From Brevibacillus brevis (GTDB lineage: Bacteria > Bacillota > Bacilli > Brevibacillales > Brevibacillaceae), in NCBI RefSeq assembly GCF_001039275.2, contig NZ_CP030117.1, positions 1,757,501 through 1,821,500 of the forward strand: 64,000 nucleotides of DNA. The letters run 5' to 3'. Positions 1-7,974 of this stretch are shown piece by piece. The position numbers were made by a program, and so were the translations under genes. The stretch's first letter is position 1; the number at the start of each line of letters is the position of its first letter. The notes beneath the pieces are model-generated. The model did not search any database. It saw only the letters and a list, made by a program, of their open reading frames with translations, and was not told the origin of the DNA.

Positions 1-608
1 GTGCTAACCGTTTGGGTGCGAACTCCCTCCTGTCCGCGATCTATGGCGGTATGGTTGCAGGTCCAAAAGCGATCGAGTACATCAAAGGCTTGAAAAATTC
101 CTCTGATGATCTGTCTTCCACGCTCTTCGATGGCTTTACTAGCCAAGAGCAAGCGAAATACGACAGCATCCTGAAAATGGACGGAACAGAAAATGCTTAC
201 CTGATCCATAAGGAACTGGGTGAGTGGATGACTGACAACGTAACGGTAGTACGTTACAACGACCGTCTGCAAAAAACGGATGATAAGATCGTTGAACTGA
301 TGGAACGCTACAAGAAAATCAACATCAACGATACAAATAAATGGAGCAACTCTGGTGCGGCGTTTACCCGTCATCTCTGGAACATGCTCGTACTGTCCCG
401 CGCGATCACAATCGGTGCGCTCAAGCGCGACGAGAGCCGCGGTGCTCACTACAAGCCTGACTTCCCTGAGCGTGATGACGAGAACTTCATGAAGACGACA
501 ATGGCGAAGTACAATGCTGAAACAACTGCGCCTGAAATCTACTATGAAGACATCGACGTATCCCTGATCGCACCACGTAAACGTGACTATACGTCTGACA
601 AGAAATAA
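1..608 (+). CDS. sdhA: Succinate dehydrogenase flavoprotein subunit, C-terminal part
   Basis: The reading frame is already open at the left edge (residues ANRLGANSLL before any start codon), so this is the 3' third of a gene that begins outside the window. ANRLGANSLLSAIYGG is the conserved FAD/substrate-domain motif of fumarate reductase/succinate dehydrogenase flavoproteins, and the helical C-terminal domain follows. The enzyme oxidises succinate to fumarate on the cytoplasmic side of the membrane and passes electrons to the iron-sulfur subunit encoded 18 bp downstream. The sdhA-sdhB order and short spacing are those of the Bacillus sdhCAB operon; sdhC is expected upstream of the window. Confidence 0.95.
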   Translation, partial: ANRLGANSLLSAIYGGMVAGPKAIEYIKGLKNSSDDLSSTLFDGFTSQEQAKYDSILKMDGTENAYLIHKELGEWMTDNVTVVRYNDRLQKTDDKIVELMERYKKININDTNKWSNSGAAFTRHLWNMLVLSRAITIGALKRDESRGAHYKPDFPERDDENFMKTTMAKYNAETTAPEIYYEDIDVSLIAPRKRDYTSDKK

Positions 609-626
609 GAGAGGAGGAAACTGATC

Positions 627-1376
627 ATGGCAGAAAAATTGATTCATTTGATTATCACTCGTCAAGATAGCCCTGACAGCACTCCGTACAAGGAAGAGTT
701 CAAAATCCCTTACCGTCCTGGTATGAACGTGATCAGTGCTTTGATGGAGATTCAACGTAATCCACTCAACGCACAAGGTCAAAAAACGTCTCCAGTAAAC
801 TGGGAATCGAACTGCTTGGAAGAAGTATGCGGTGCGTGCTCGATGGTTATTAACGGAAGACCGCGCCAAGCTTGCTCGGCACTGGTTGATAAACTGGAAC
901 AGCCGATTCGTCTTGAGCCAATGAGCACCTTCCCTGTACAACGTGATTTGTCGATTGACCGCAGCCGCATGTTCGATGCGCTGAAACGCGTAAAAGCGTG
1001 GGTTCCAATCGATGGTACGCATGATTTGGGACCAGGTCCTCGCATGCCGGAAGTTGAACGTCAATGGGCGTACGAGCTTTCGAAGTGCATGACGTGCGGT
1101 GTTTGCTTGGAAGCTTGCCCGAACGTGAATGCGAAGGCTGAGTTCATCGGTCCGTTTGCGATTTCGCAGGTTCGTCTGTTCAACCAGCATCCAACGGGTA
1201 TGATGAACAAGCATGAGCGTCTGGAAGCCCTGATGGAAGATGGCGGTATCGGTGATTGCGGTAACTCGCAAAACTGCGTACAAGCATGTCCAAAAGGCAT
1301 TCCGCTGACAACGTCGATCGCTCACATGAACAAAGAAACAACCAAACATGCAGTGAAGAAGTTCTTCTTCTCCTAA
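627..1376 (+). CDS. sdhB: Succinate dehydrogenase iron-sulfur subunit
   Basis: 249 aa. It carries electrons from the SdhA flavin to membrane quinone via the cytochrome b subunit (TCA cycle/complex II). The cysteine pattern is complete: C-x4-C-x2-C-x11-C for the [2Fe-2S] centre (residues about 63-84), CMTCGVCLEACP for the [4Fe-4S] centre and a downstream CGNSQNC...CP set for the third cluster. Length is close to Bacillus SdhB. A strong Shine-Dalgarno (GAGGAGG) sits before ATG 627. A hairpin terminator follows, so it is the last gene of the operon. Confidence 0.96.
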   Translation: MAEKLIHLIITRQDSPDSTPYKEEFKIPYRPGMNVISALMEIQRNPLNAQGQKTSPVNWESNCLEEVCGACSMVINGRPRQACSALVDKLEQPIRLEPMSTFPVQRDLSIDRSRMFDALKRVKAWVPIDGTHDLGPGPRMPEVERQWAYELSKCMTCGVCLEACPNVNAKAEFIGPFAISQVRLFNQHPTGMMNKHERLEALMEDGGIGDCGNSQNCVQACPKGIPLTTSIAHMNKETTKHAVKKFFFS

Positions 1377-1389
1377 TAAACGAAGAAAT

Positions 1390-1425
1390 GGCGTGCGCCG
1401 GTGATCCGGAAAGCACGCCTTTTTT
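1390..1425 (+). terminator. Rho-independent terminator of sdh operon
   Basis: 7-bp GC-rich stem GGCGTGC/GCACGCC (1390-1396, 1413-1419) followed by six T residues, 14 bp after the sdhB stop. Confidence 0.85.
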
Positions 1426-1475
1426 CAGTTTAAGAAAGTTTGTTTAGGTGCTTACTGTATATGTGGCTGTAGTGG

Positions 1476-1673
1476 AGAGAAGAATATTTCCAGGCTAGGC
1501 TCCAGGCTCCGTCCCGCTGGGGGTTGAGACTGTCCGCTCCGAAGGGATTCGCGGGGAAACGCAAAAGTGGTAGCCGCTTCGTAGCACGGGCACGTTGCGT
1601 TTCTTTTGCCCGCAAATCCCTTCTCCGCTCGGTAGGACTCCACAAGTCGCTACGTCTGGAAATATTCTTCTCT
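1476..1673. repeat. ~200-bp imperfect palindrome, first of two
   Basis: The outer arms are a perfect 18-bp inverted repeat (AGAGAAGAATATTTCCAG at 1476-1493, complement at 1656-1673). Nested arms also pair: 1541-1555 with 1609-1623 (14 of 15) and GAAACGCAA 1556-1564 with 1595-1603. Both strands therefore show similar small open frames, which are by-products of the symmetry rather than genes. It lies between the convergent sdhB and marR genes. It resembles a foldable repetitive element or MITE; no transposase or target-site duplication was recognised. Confidence 0.75.
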
Positions 1674-1740
1674 GGCGTAACAGATGAGGTATTTCATTCT
1701 TTGAAGGATTTAAAAAATTGGATCACGTGGAAAGCTCGTA

Positions 1741-1945
1741 GAGGAAACAGGAGAAATAAGCGAAGATCTTAGGGACACCGACCGAGACGCAATGCAAAAA
1801 GCGAAACACGCTCTTAAGCGTCCACCTCTGAAACACATCCTGAGAGGACAACTTTGGACGCGGTTTCGCTTTTTGCATGGAGTCGTGCAGTCAATCCCCG
1901 AGGGGGTGGCCCTAGAAGCTGAGCGTTTTCTCCTGTTTTCTCCCC
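1741..1945. repeat. ~200-bp imperfect palindrome, second of two
   Basis: Centre near 1835. ATGCAAAAAGCGAAAC at 1792-1807 has a perfect 16-bp inverted partner at 1863-1878. Outer segments pair as well (GAAACAGGAG near 1744 with CTCCTGTTTTC near 1930), and the inner GCGTCCA/TGGACGC and CCTCT/AGAGG pairs complete the fold. The sequence is unrelated to the palindrome 70 bp upstream although its size is similar. Together they fill the 594-bp gap between sdhB and marR, where I see no protein gene. Confidence 0.75.
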
Positions 1946-1970
1946 ACCACAACAGCAACGTACAAGGAGT

Positions 1971-2414
1971 TTATTCACTCGCCTCGATGACGGCCGCCAT
2001 CGCCAGCTTTTCAAAAATGAGGACAAAGTGCTGGAGTTCATCTTCGCTGAGGTGAGCAAACATTTTATTTAGCTTTTCTCTCCGATTGTGCTTGGCTACT
2101 TGCAGAATTTTTTTGCCAGAATCTCGCAAGCTGATGTAAACCACTCGGCGATCTTCCTCATCACGATCACGGGCGACGAAACCGTGTTTATCCAAACGGT
2201 CGACCATCGCTGTGATTGCGCTTGGTTTGACCCCCATTGATTCAGCCAATTCTCCAACGGTGCATTTTTCCTTCTGTTCCAACTGATGAAGGATGTAGAA
2301 TTGCGGGCCAGTCAAACCAGAGACAGGTTCGGCTAATTGCGTTCCCATCGTGCGCATAATGGTACGAAACGCCTCCTGCAAGCGCTCAAGCGTATCTGTT
2401 AAGGGGGAGGGCAT
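1971..2414 (-). CDS. MarR-family transcriptional regulator
   Basis: 147 aa winged-helix repressor. The central region (about residues 50-95) reads VGELAESMGVKPSAITAMVDRLDKHGFVAR, which contains the MarR recognition helix, followed by the wing D(E)EDRRVVYISL with the conserved DRR. It probably acts as a dimer that responds to a small molecule. The N-terminal PSPLTDTLERLQEAFRTIM segment is the dimerisation helix. A palindrome over its own -10 box suggests autoregulation. The divergent neighbour is the S8 protease gene, so control of that gene is possible (inference). Confidence 0.9.
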   Translation of the reverse strand: MPSPLTDTLERLQEAFRTIMRTMGTQLAEPVSGLTGPQFYILHQLEQKEKCTVGELAESMGVKPSAITAMVDRLDKHGFVARDRDEEDRRVVYISLRDSGKKILQVAKHNRREKLNKMFAHLSEDELQHFVLIFEKLAMAAVIEASE

Positions 2415-2473
2415 GCTCGTATCGTCTCCTTATTTGATCTGTTTCTTCGTTATCGGGAATATTTGATATGTAA

Positions 2474-2518
2474 TATTTAATGCACTTAAATATAGGCTGA
2501 AAATACTTCGTTTGTCAA
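2474..2518 (-). promoter_or_regulatory. marR-type promoter with overlapping palindromic operator
   Basis: On the minus strand, TTGACA (2518-2513), an 18-bp spacer and TATATT (2494-2489) form a sigma-A promoter. The palindrome TATTTAA-TGCAC-TTAAATA (2474-2492) covers the -10 region, which is a typical place for a MarR dimer to block its own transcription. Confidence 0.6.
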
Positions 2519-2603
2519 CCTTCGCGAAAAGAAGGGAATACCCAAGCGATTCCTAGTGAAAACTGAAAACATAATGGAATGACTTCCAGCAAGGGGGCAA
2601 ACG

Positions 2604-5600
2604 ATGAAGAAAAAGGTATGCAGCATTGGATTGATATTGGCTTTGCTTCCCGCAACGACTGTCAGCACAACAGCGTTTGAAGGAACGGCGACCATTCGTA
2701 CGCAGATTTTGCAGGATCTCGCGGAAATGCACGAGCCATTACATACAGGCAAGGCGGACAAGGAATATAAGACAAAGGCAGATGAATGGCAACGTCAAGA
2801 ACTTCTACTGCGAGGAGAGCAATTAAAATCCGCACCTGTCGATTCGCTGGAAATGATTGAGGCGACTAAGGCTTGGGAGGAAGCAGGCGTAAAAGGAGAA
2901 GGTATGCTCGTTTCCGTGATCGATACGGGAGTCAATCCGCGCCACCCCGATTTGCCTGCCCCGCATGATAAGCGTTCAGCCATGCAAAAGTCAGGTTCTT
3001 CCCATAAGGTGATCCCTGGCTTTAACTGGGCTGACCGTACGCAAACAACAGAAGACGTATCGGAATCTCAGCATGGTATCCATGTGGCGGGAATTATTGG
3101 TGCGAACGGAAAAGTAAAAGGGGTTGCTCCTGAAGCCCAGCTCATCAGCCAAAAAGTATTTTCCAATTATCAAAGCGAGGTTCCTGGGCTAGGTGAATCG
3201 ATTTTATTTGCGATCAATGATTCCATTACGAAAAAAGCAGATGTCATCAACTTGAGTCTAGGTTCCTCAGCAGGCTACGTGGATGAAACAAATGTAGAGC
3301 AAATGGCAGTAAAGCGAGCAGTCGATAATGGAATCGTAGTAGTGGCAGCAGCCGGCAATGATGCGTATTTCGGCAGTGATAAGGTACGAGCACAGAATCC
3401 GGATATCGCCATGATCGGTTCTCCAGGCTTGAGCCCTGATGCGTTTTCAGTTGCTTCGGTCAACGCTACAGCACTGGCTGGCTATAGCTTCACGGTGCAA
3501 GGGGTACCCGGAATGGAGAAAGTCGTGTATTTATCCGGCTATGTGGAAGGCGGGGGTGCAATAAACCCGGTCATGACGCTGATGAAGTCATATCCGCTTG
3601 TCTATATGGGGAAAGGGAAGAAGGAAGACTACAATGTTTCCGTAAAAGATAAAGTAGTATTGCTCGAGCGAGGCGACATTTCATTCGACGATAAGCTGCG
3701 CCTCGCCAAAGAAGCAGGAGCAGTGGGTGCTGTTATCTACAACAATGAAATGGGACCACTCATTATCAGTGCGGAGCATGCCAAACAAATCCCGGCTGTT
3801 TCTATCTTGAAGCACATGGGCGAGCAAATGGCACAAGCAATTAAAAAAGGCAAGAAAGTGACGGTCTCCTTTAACGGTGAATATGGACAAAATCCAATGC
3901 CTTATCCAGACGGTGGAACGATCTCGGCTTTTTCGTCATGGGGACCAACACCCGATTTGCAGTTCAAGCCAGAGATTGCAGCTCCAGGTGGGGGCATCTT
4001 GTCACTCACGCGAGAGTCTGAATATGCCGTGAAAAGTGGCACGTCAATGGCAACGCCACATGTGGCAGGCGGGATGGCTTTACTGAAGCAAGGCTATCTC
4101 AAGCAAGGGCGGAACCTGCAAGGAAGATCGCTCGTCGATACGTTAAAGGCTGCGGCGATGAATACAGCAGAACCGATTATCGATCCGCAAATCAGTGTTC
4201 CAGCAGCGGATAAGGAGAAAGCAAAAAAAGTACCTTACAGCCCACGGGTTCAAGGGGCAGGACTGATGCAAATCGCAAAAGCGATCAAGACGCCAGCTAT
4301 TGTTGTGAATGCAAAAGGAAAAGCAGGTGTCTCGTTAGGAGAGATTGGGAATTCAACGACCTTTTCTCTGTTTATTAATAACAAGTTTGGCAAAAAGCCC
4401 ATTACGTATCAGTTGCAAAATGAGTTTGGTGTCATGACTGACTTGCGTAAGAATGGGATCAACATGCTGACAGATACTCTTTTCGAAGGGGCAGAACTGC
4501 AATTTTCCGCTCCCAAGATTACCGTTGCGCCGGGGAAGCTAGAGGAAGTGAAGGTAACACTCACGATTCCGAAAGGCTCGGCACGCAATCAATTTGCAGA
4601 AGGATTTATTTCCTTTCAACCAGATGATAAGGAACTGCCTACGTTGCGCACGGCGTTTTATGGCTTCTACGGCGACTGGGATGAACCAAGGATTATGGAT
4701 CAGCCGGTATGGGAGGCAGAAAGTCAGGAAAAACGAACAGGTGTCAAGACGAGCTGGTATCACGATAAACGCAATGACAAATGGCGCTATCGGGATTATC
4801 TAGGTGTGACAGGTGTCAAAGCCGATGGAGGTGCGAAAATCGACCCCAATCATATTGCCTTTTCGCCAAACGGGGATGGGCATTACGATGTCGCTGCTCC
4901 TTCGATTACATTTTTACGAAATGCCCGTCATATTATCGTCGAAGTAACAGACCAGTCAGGTAAGCCGATTCGCACTCTTGTGCGTGATGAAAAAGTGAGC
5001 AAGTACGACCAATCCAAGCTGGGGACGCCATACTATTACACGGAAAAGGAAGCGTGGAGCTGGGACGGAAAGATCTTTTCACCGCAAAAAGGCGCCTATA
5101 TACAGGCACCTGATGGACAGTACCAATTCTCCATTAAAGCCAAAATAGACGACCGCAATGCGAATTGGCAAACGATGACACTCCCCATTCGCGTGGATAC
5201 AAAAGCTCCTGTGATTACAGCTTCTGTGTCAGGAAACCGGGTTCAGTGGAGCAGCCGCGATAAAGATATCCAAGCCTATTTCCTTTATGTAAACGGCAAA
5301 AGGGTAGGAGGTCCGTATTCTCCAAAAGTGTCCAGCACACTCATTAATCAGCCGGATAAAAAAATGAGTGTTGTAGCGTATGATTATGCAGGGAATATCA
5401 GTGTGGCGCATATTAACGGGAAAAGTGACAGCACTCCGCCATTTGTGGAGTTCCCGGATGATTTGTTCCCATATCTGAAAATATCCAAGCAACCGGATGT
5501 AGCCTTCAGGGGCAAAGTAACAGGCGAGGATATGATGGACAGGGTGCGCTTGTCGATTAACAAAACACCAGTAAAGCTGGCGACGGATGGATCATTTGAA

Positions 5601-6335
5601 ACCATCCTGCGATTAACAGAAGGTCTCAATTATGTGATGTACAGTGCAATGGATATGTATGGAAACAAGCGCCAATTCACGCAGCGGGTCATCGTCGATA
5701 CAAGTCCTCCGACACTGCAATTGCTAAACGATGGCAGCGAAGACATACAGTTCGATCCAGCAACCAAGAACATGCTGGTTCCAGTGCGCTTTATGTACAG
5801 AGATCAAACATATAAAGGTCAGGTTAGTATCAATGGGCAAATCGTGTCCTATTTTGAAGAAGATCAACTGGAAATCCCTGCGCAAAAATACGTAACGCAA
5901 ATTTTGAGTATGAAGCAGGGAGAAAATCGTATTTTGCTTGAAGGCAAAGACGGTGCAGGTAATCAAAGTATGCTGCTGGTGTATGCGTATGTCGATGCCA
6001 ATTCAGGCTCGGTCGTCATAAGCAATGGGGAGCAGCGTATATCCTACAAAGCGCGAACAGTGCCAGCTCCGACGATCCAGCTGCCGAACAAACAGCTAGA
6101 AGGGCAGGAAGGTGAAGCGCTGCCCATCGAAGGGAGGGTGACAGGTGCTGGTGCTGTTAATCTCCAAATCAACTATGGATCAAAAAGCTTTCAGACCAAC
6201 GCGAATGATCGTGGGCTATTTCGCTTGGTGCTTCATGAGGTAGAGGAAGGCAAGCAAAAACTGACGGTTGTTGCCACTGATGCGCTTGGTAGAGAAGCCC
6301 GAGCGGAGTTGAACGTCGTCGGTAAGAAAAAATAG
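2604..6335 (+). CDS. Secreted S8 subtilisin-family serine protease, Vpr-like with PA domain
   Basis: 1,243 aa. An N-terminal signal peptide (KKK, then a hydrophobic stretch ending near residue 25) directs export. The catalytic triad is visible: D107 in VIDTGVN, H157 in HGIHVAG, and S481 in GTSMATPHVAGG. A protease-associated domain (about 295-425) is inserted between His and Ser, as in Vpr/C5a-peptidase-like subtilases. Downstream (about 575-700) is a beta-sandwich and then several Ig/fibronectin-like modules up to the C-terminus, probably used for substrate or wall binding. The start at ATG 2604 has GGGGG 8 nt upstream. It probably degrades extracellular protein for nutrition. It is monocistronic by spacing. 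Confidence 0.93.
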   Translation: MKKKVCSIGLILALLPATTVSTTAFEGTATIRTQILQDLAEMHEPLHTGKADKEYKTKADEWQRQELLLRGEQLKSAPVDSLEMIEATKAWEEAGVKGEGMLVSVIDTGVNPRHPDLPAPHDKRSAMQKSGSSHKVIPGFNWADRTQTTEDVSESQHGIHVAGIIGANGKVKGVAPEAQLISQKVFSNYQSEVPGLGESILFAINDSITKKADVINLSLGSSAGYVDETNVEQMAVKRAVDNGIVVVAAAGNDAYFGSDKVRAQNPDIAMIGSPGLSPDAFSVASVNATALAGYSFTVQGVPGMEKVVYLSGYVEGGGAINPVMTLMKSYPLVYMGKGKKEDYNVSVKDKVVLLERGDISFDDKLRLAKEAGAVGAVIYNNEMGPLIISAEHAKQIPAVSILKHMGEQMAQAIKKGKKVTVSFNGEYGQNPMPYPDGGTISAFSSWGPTPDLQFKPEIAAPGGGILSLTRESEYAVKSGTSMATPHVAGGMALLKQGYLKQGRNLQGRSLVDTLKAAAMNTAEPIIDPQISVPAADKEKAKKVPYSPRVQGAGLMQIAKAIKTPAIVVNAKGKAGVSLGEIGNSTTFSLFINNKFGKKPITYQLQNEFGVMTDLRKNGINMLTDTLFEGAELQFSAPKITVAPGKLEEVKVTLTIPKGSARNQFAEGFISFQPDDKELPTLRTAFYGFYGDWDEPRIMDQPVWEAESQEKRTGVKTSWYHDKRNDKWRYRDYLGVTGVKADGGAKIDPNHIAFSPNGDGHYDVAAPSITFLRNARHIIVEVTDQSGKPIRTLVRDEKVSKYDQSKLGTPYYYTEKEAWSWDGKIFSPQKGAYIQAPDGQYQFSIKAKIDDRNANWQTMTLPIRVDTKAPVITASVSGNRVQWSSRDKDIQAYFLYVNGKRVGGPYSPKVSSTLINQPDKKMSVVAYDYAGNISVAHINGKSDSTPPFVEFPDDLFPYLKISKQPDVAFRGKVTGEDMMDRVRLSINKTPVKLATDGSFETILRLTEGLNYVMYSAMDMYGNKRQFTQRVIVDTSPPTLQLLNDGSEDIQFDPATKNMLVPVRFMYRDQTYKGQVSINGQIVSYFEEDQLEIPAQKYVTQILSMKQGENRILLEGKDGAGNQSMLLVYAYVDANSGSVVISNGEQRISYKARTVPAPTIQLPNKQLEGQEGEALPIEGRVTGAGAVNLQINYGSKSFQTNANDRGLFRLVLHEVEEGKQKLTVVATDALGREARAELNVVGKKK

Positions 6336-6405
6336 AGTAGCGGGCCCGTCAGTAGCAGCGAAAAGGCTATTGCCGGGCTAAATTTTTGTAGGAGGAGTCT
6401 ATTCG

Positions 6406-6804
6406 ATGTTTTACCACGGGATCAAGTGGGAATATGTTACGAGAGAGTACCCTGTACTATCCCCGAGAAGGACAGCCAGAAGGAAGCGTGGGGCAGTGCA
6501 ATTGCGGGATCGCCTTCATCTGATCGAACAATTCGGTTTGGAGCCCGTTCATTTGCTTGAGGCTGATGAACATTACGATGCTGTCCGCTGTATACAGGAG
6601 TGCTTGGCATTTGGAGATACTGTTTTTGCCTTTGATCGAGTCGAGCTTCCGATATGGCAATTGAGTAAGCATGAGATCGGTGTAGAAATATTAGACTTGC
6701 GAACGTGCACCGCCATCTATACCATTCGTCATGAGGCTAAAGTAGAGGATTATTTTCCCGGTACACCCTGTTTTCGTGACCTTATGCCTATGAAGTTTTC
6801 GTAA
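6406..6804 (+). CDS. Hypothetical protein, 132 aa
   Basis: A strong Shine-Dalgarno (AGGAGGAG) precedes ATG 6406. No family is recognised. The N-terminal third is basic (RRTARRKRG), followed by a mixed alpha/beta sequence rich in acidic residues with two cysteines. No signal peptide or membrane segment. It lies 70 bp after the protease and 86 bp before cheX in the same orientation, so it could be co-transcribed with either. Confidence 0.6.
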   Translation: MFYHGIKWEYVTREYPVLSPRRTARRKRGAVQLRDRLHLIEQFGLEPVHLLEADEHYDAVRCIQECLAFGDTVFAFDRVELPIWQLSKHEIGVEILDLRTCTAIYTIRHEAKVEDYFPGTPCFRDLMPMKFS

Positions 6805-6890
6805 TCCTATTGCATCTGCCAAATATCGACATTATGATAGTCCTATACGAGTACAACCTCTAAGAGTGAATTGCCCGGGAAAGGAAGAGA

Positions 6891-7355
6891 ATGCAGATGA
6901 TAGTCCAGTACCTTGATCCATTTCTTGAATCAGCTTCGTCCGTGATTCAACAAGTATGCAATGTCGACATTTCGCGTGGAGAGTTAGCTGAGAGAGAATG
7001 GAGCCATGTAGAAGGCCATACATGGATTCGAATCGGAATGACAGGTCAATTTCAAGGTGAGGTCTTTTTCGGTCTGCAAGAGGAATTGGCTTTGCGCATT
7101 GTCTCGGCCATGATGGGTGGCTATCCCGTGCAAGAGATGGATGAGCTCGGAAAAAGTGCAATTTCAGAGTTGGGGAACATGATTTCCGGGAATGCGAGTA
7201 CGCTTTTGTCCAATCGAGGTGTTATTGTAGACATTACCCCACCCTTATTTTTACACCAGCATGACTTGAAAGACATGGCAGGGACAGCATTGACTGCACC
7301 GCTCGATCTTCATGACATGGGCAGACTGGATATTCAAATTATTGTGATAAGATAG
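6891..7355 (+). CDS. cheX: CheX-like chemotaxis phosphatase (CheC/CheX/FliY family)
   Basis: 154 aa. CheX proteins dephosphorylate CheY-P and so reset the flagellar motor signal. The single catalytic signature E-x2-N is present as SELGN (E93, N96) followed by MISGNAS, as in CheX; CheC would have two such motifs. The N-terminal MIVQYLDPFLESASSVI also fits the family. Start ATG 6891 follows GGAAAGGAAGAG; ATG 6897 is an alternative. No other chemotaxis gene is adjacent, so it is an isolated member of the pathway here. Confidence 0.87.
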   Translation: MQMIVQYLDPFLESASSVIQQVCNVDISRGELAEREWSHVEGHTWIRIGMTGQFQGEVFFGLQEELALRIVSAMMGGYPVQEMDELGKSAISELGNMISGNASTLLSNRGVIVDITPPLFLHQHDLKDMAGTALTAPLDLHDMGRLDIQIIVIR

Positions 7356-7356
7356 A

Positions 7357-7379
7357 GGCGGCTAATGGCCGTCTTTTTT
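7357..7379 (+). terminator. Terminator after cheX
   Basis: Stem GGCGGC/GCCGTC with a 5-nt loop, then six T residues, starting 2 bp after the cheX stop. It separates cheX from the next operon. Confidence 0.7.
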
Positions 7380-7429
7380 GTGAAGGATACGTAGCCACAC
7401 ATTATTATTCAAAGGAGGGATGGAAAGAG

Positions 7430-7954
7430 ATGGATCATTACTTCTCGATCTGTTCAGCTGAGATGTATTATGAGAAATACATGGCTTTTTTACTGGAAAA
7501 CTACGACCAGCTTCGCATGCCATATTCTTTTCCTGTGGCGCTCAGTTTTCTGGCGAGTCCCGTTTTAATGGAGGGGAAAGCATTTCTTTGCTTCAACGAT
7601 GACGATGAAGTGATCGGTGCCTTTTCGTACATTTACGGGACAGGTGAAAATCAGTACGAAGACAAGCATATCGTTCAAATTCAGGTGATCTATTTTTTAG
7701 AACAGTATCGCAGCAGTCGCCTTTTTTTGCACGCCCTTCAGTATGTAACCGAATATATCGCCTATATGGAGGAAGACGTGAAGGAGTTTCGATTCTGGAC
7801 TTCCTCGGACGACTCTTTACGCAAATTGTTTACCAAGATTGCAGAACGAGTAGCTTCTGTGGAAACGGCAAACGGTCCATTGGATGAATATCGCGCATCG
7901 TTTTTGGCTTGGCAATCCTATGCAGCTAGATTTCAACATGAACCATTTTTCTAA
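7430..7954 (+). CDS. GNAT-like acyltransferase, first of a pair
   Basis: 174 aa. The sequence has the strand-helix pattern of a GNAT fold: a beta region ending IVQIQVIYF, then the helix segment LEQYRSSRLFLHALQYV. In ordinary GNATs this place holds the acyl-CoA pyrophosphate loop R/Q-x-x-G-x-G/A; here it reads YRSSRLFL. The second GNAT-like protein in this operon has YRRSRVFL at the same place, so the two are divergent members of one subfamily. Start ATG 7430 follows AAAGGAGGGATGG. First gene of a four-gene unit (7430-10789) after the cheX terminator. The substrate is unknown; given the exporter and peptide gene downstream, the terminal peptide is a candidate (inference). Confidence 0.6.
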   Translation: MDHYFSICSAEMYYEKYMAFLLENYDQLRMPYSFPVALSFLASPVLMEGKAFLCFNDDDEVIGAFSYIYGTGENQYEDKHIVQIQVIYFLEQYRSSRLFLHALQYVTEYIAYMEEDVKEFRFWTSSDDSLRKLFTKIAERVASVETANGPLDEYRASFLAWQSYAARFQHEPFF

Positions 7955-7974
7955 TCCAAGAAGGAGACGTCACG

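Noticed and set aside
1430..1958. Several 60-90 codon frames on both strands between sdhB and marR
   Set aside because: They lie inside the two palindromes and mirror each other, which explains the open frames; no recognisable product.
6336..6405. Hairpin between the subtilase and the 132-aa gene
   Set aside because: TAGCGGGC and GCCGGGCTA pair only poorly; not convincing as a terminator.
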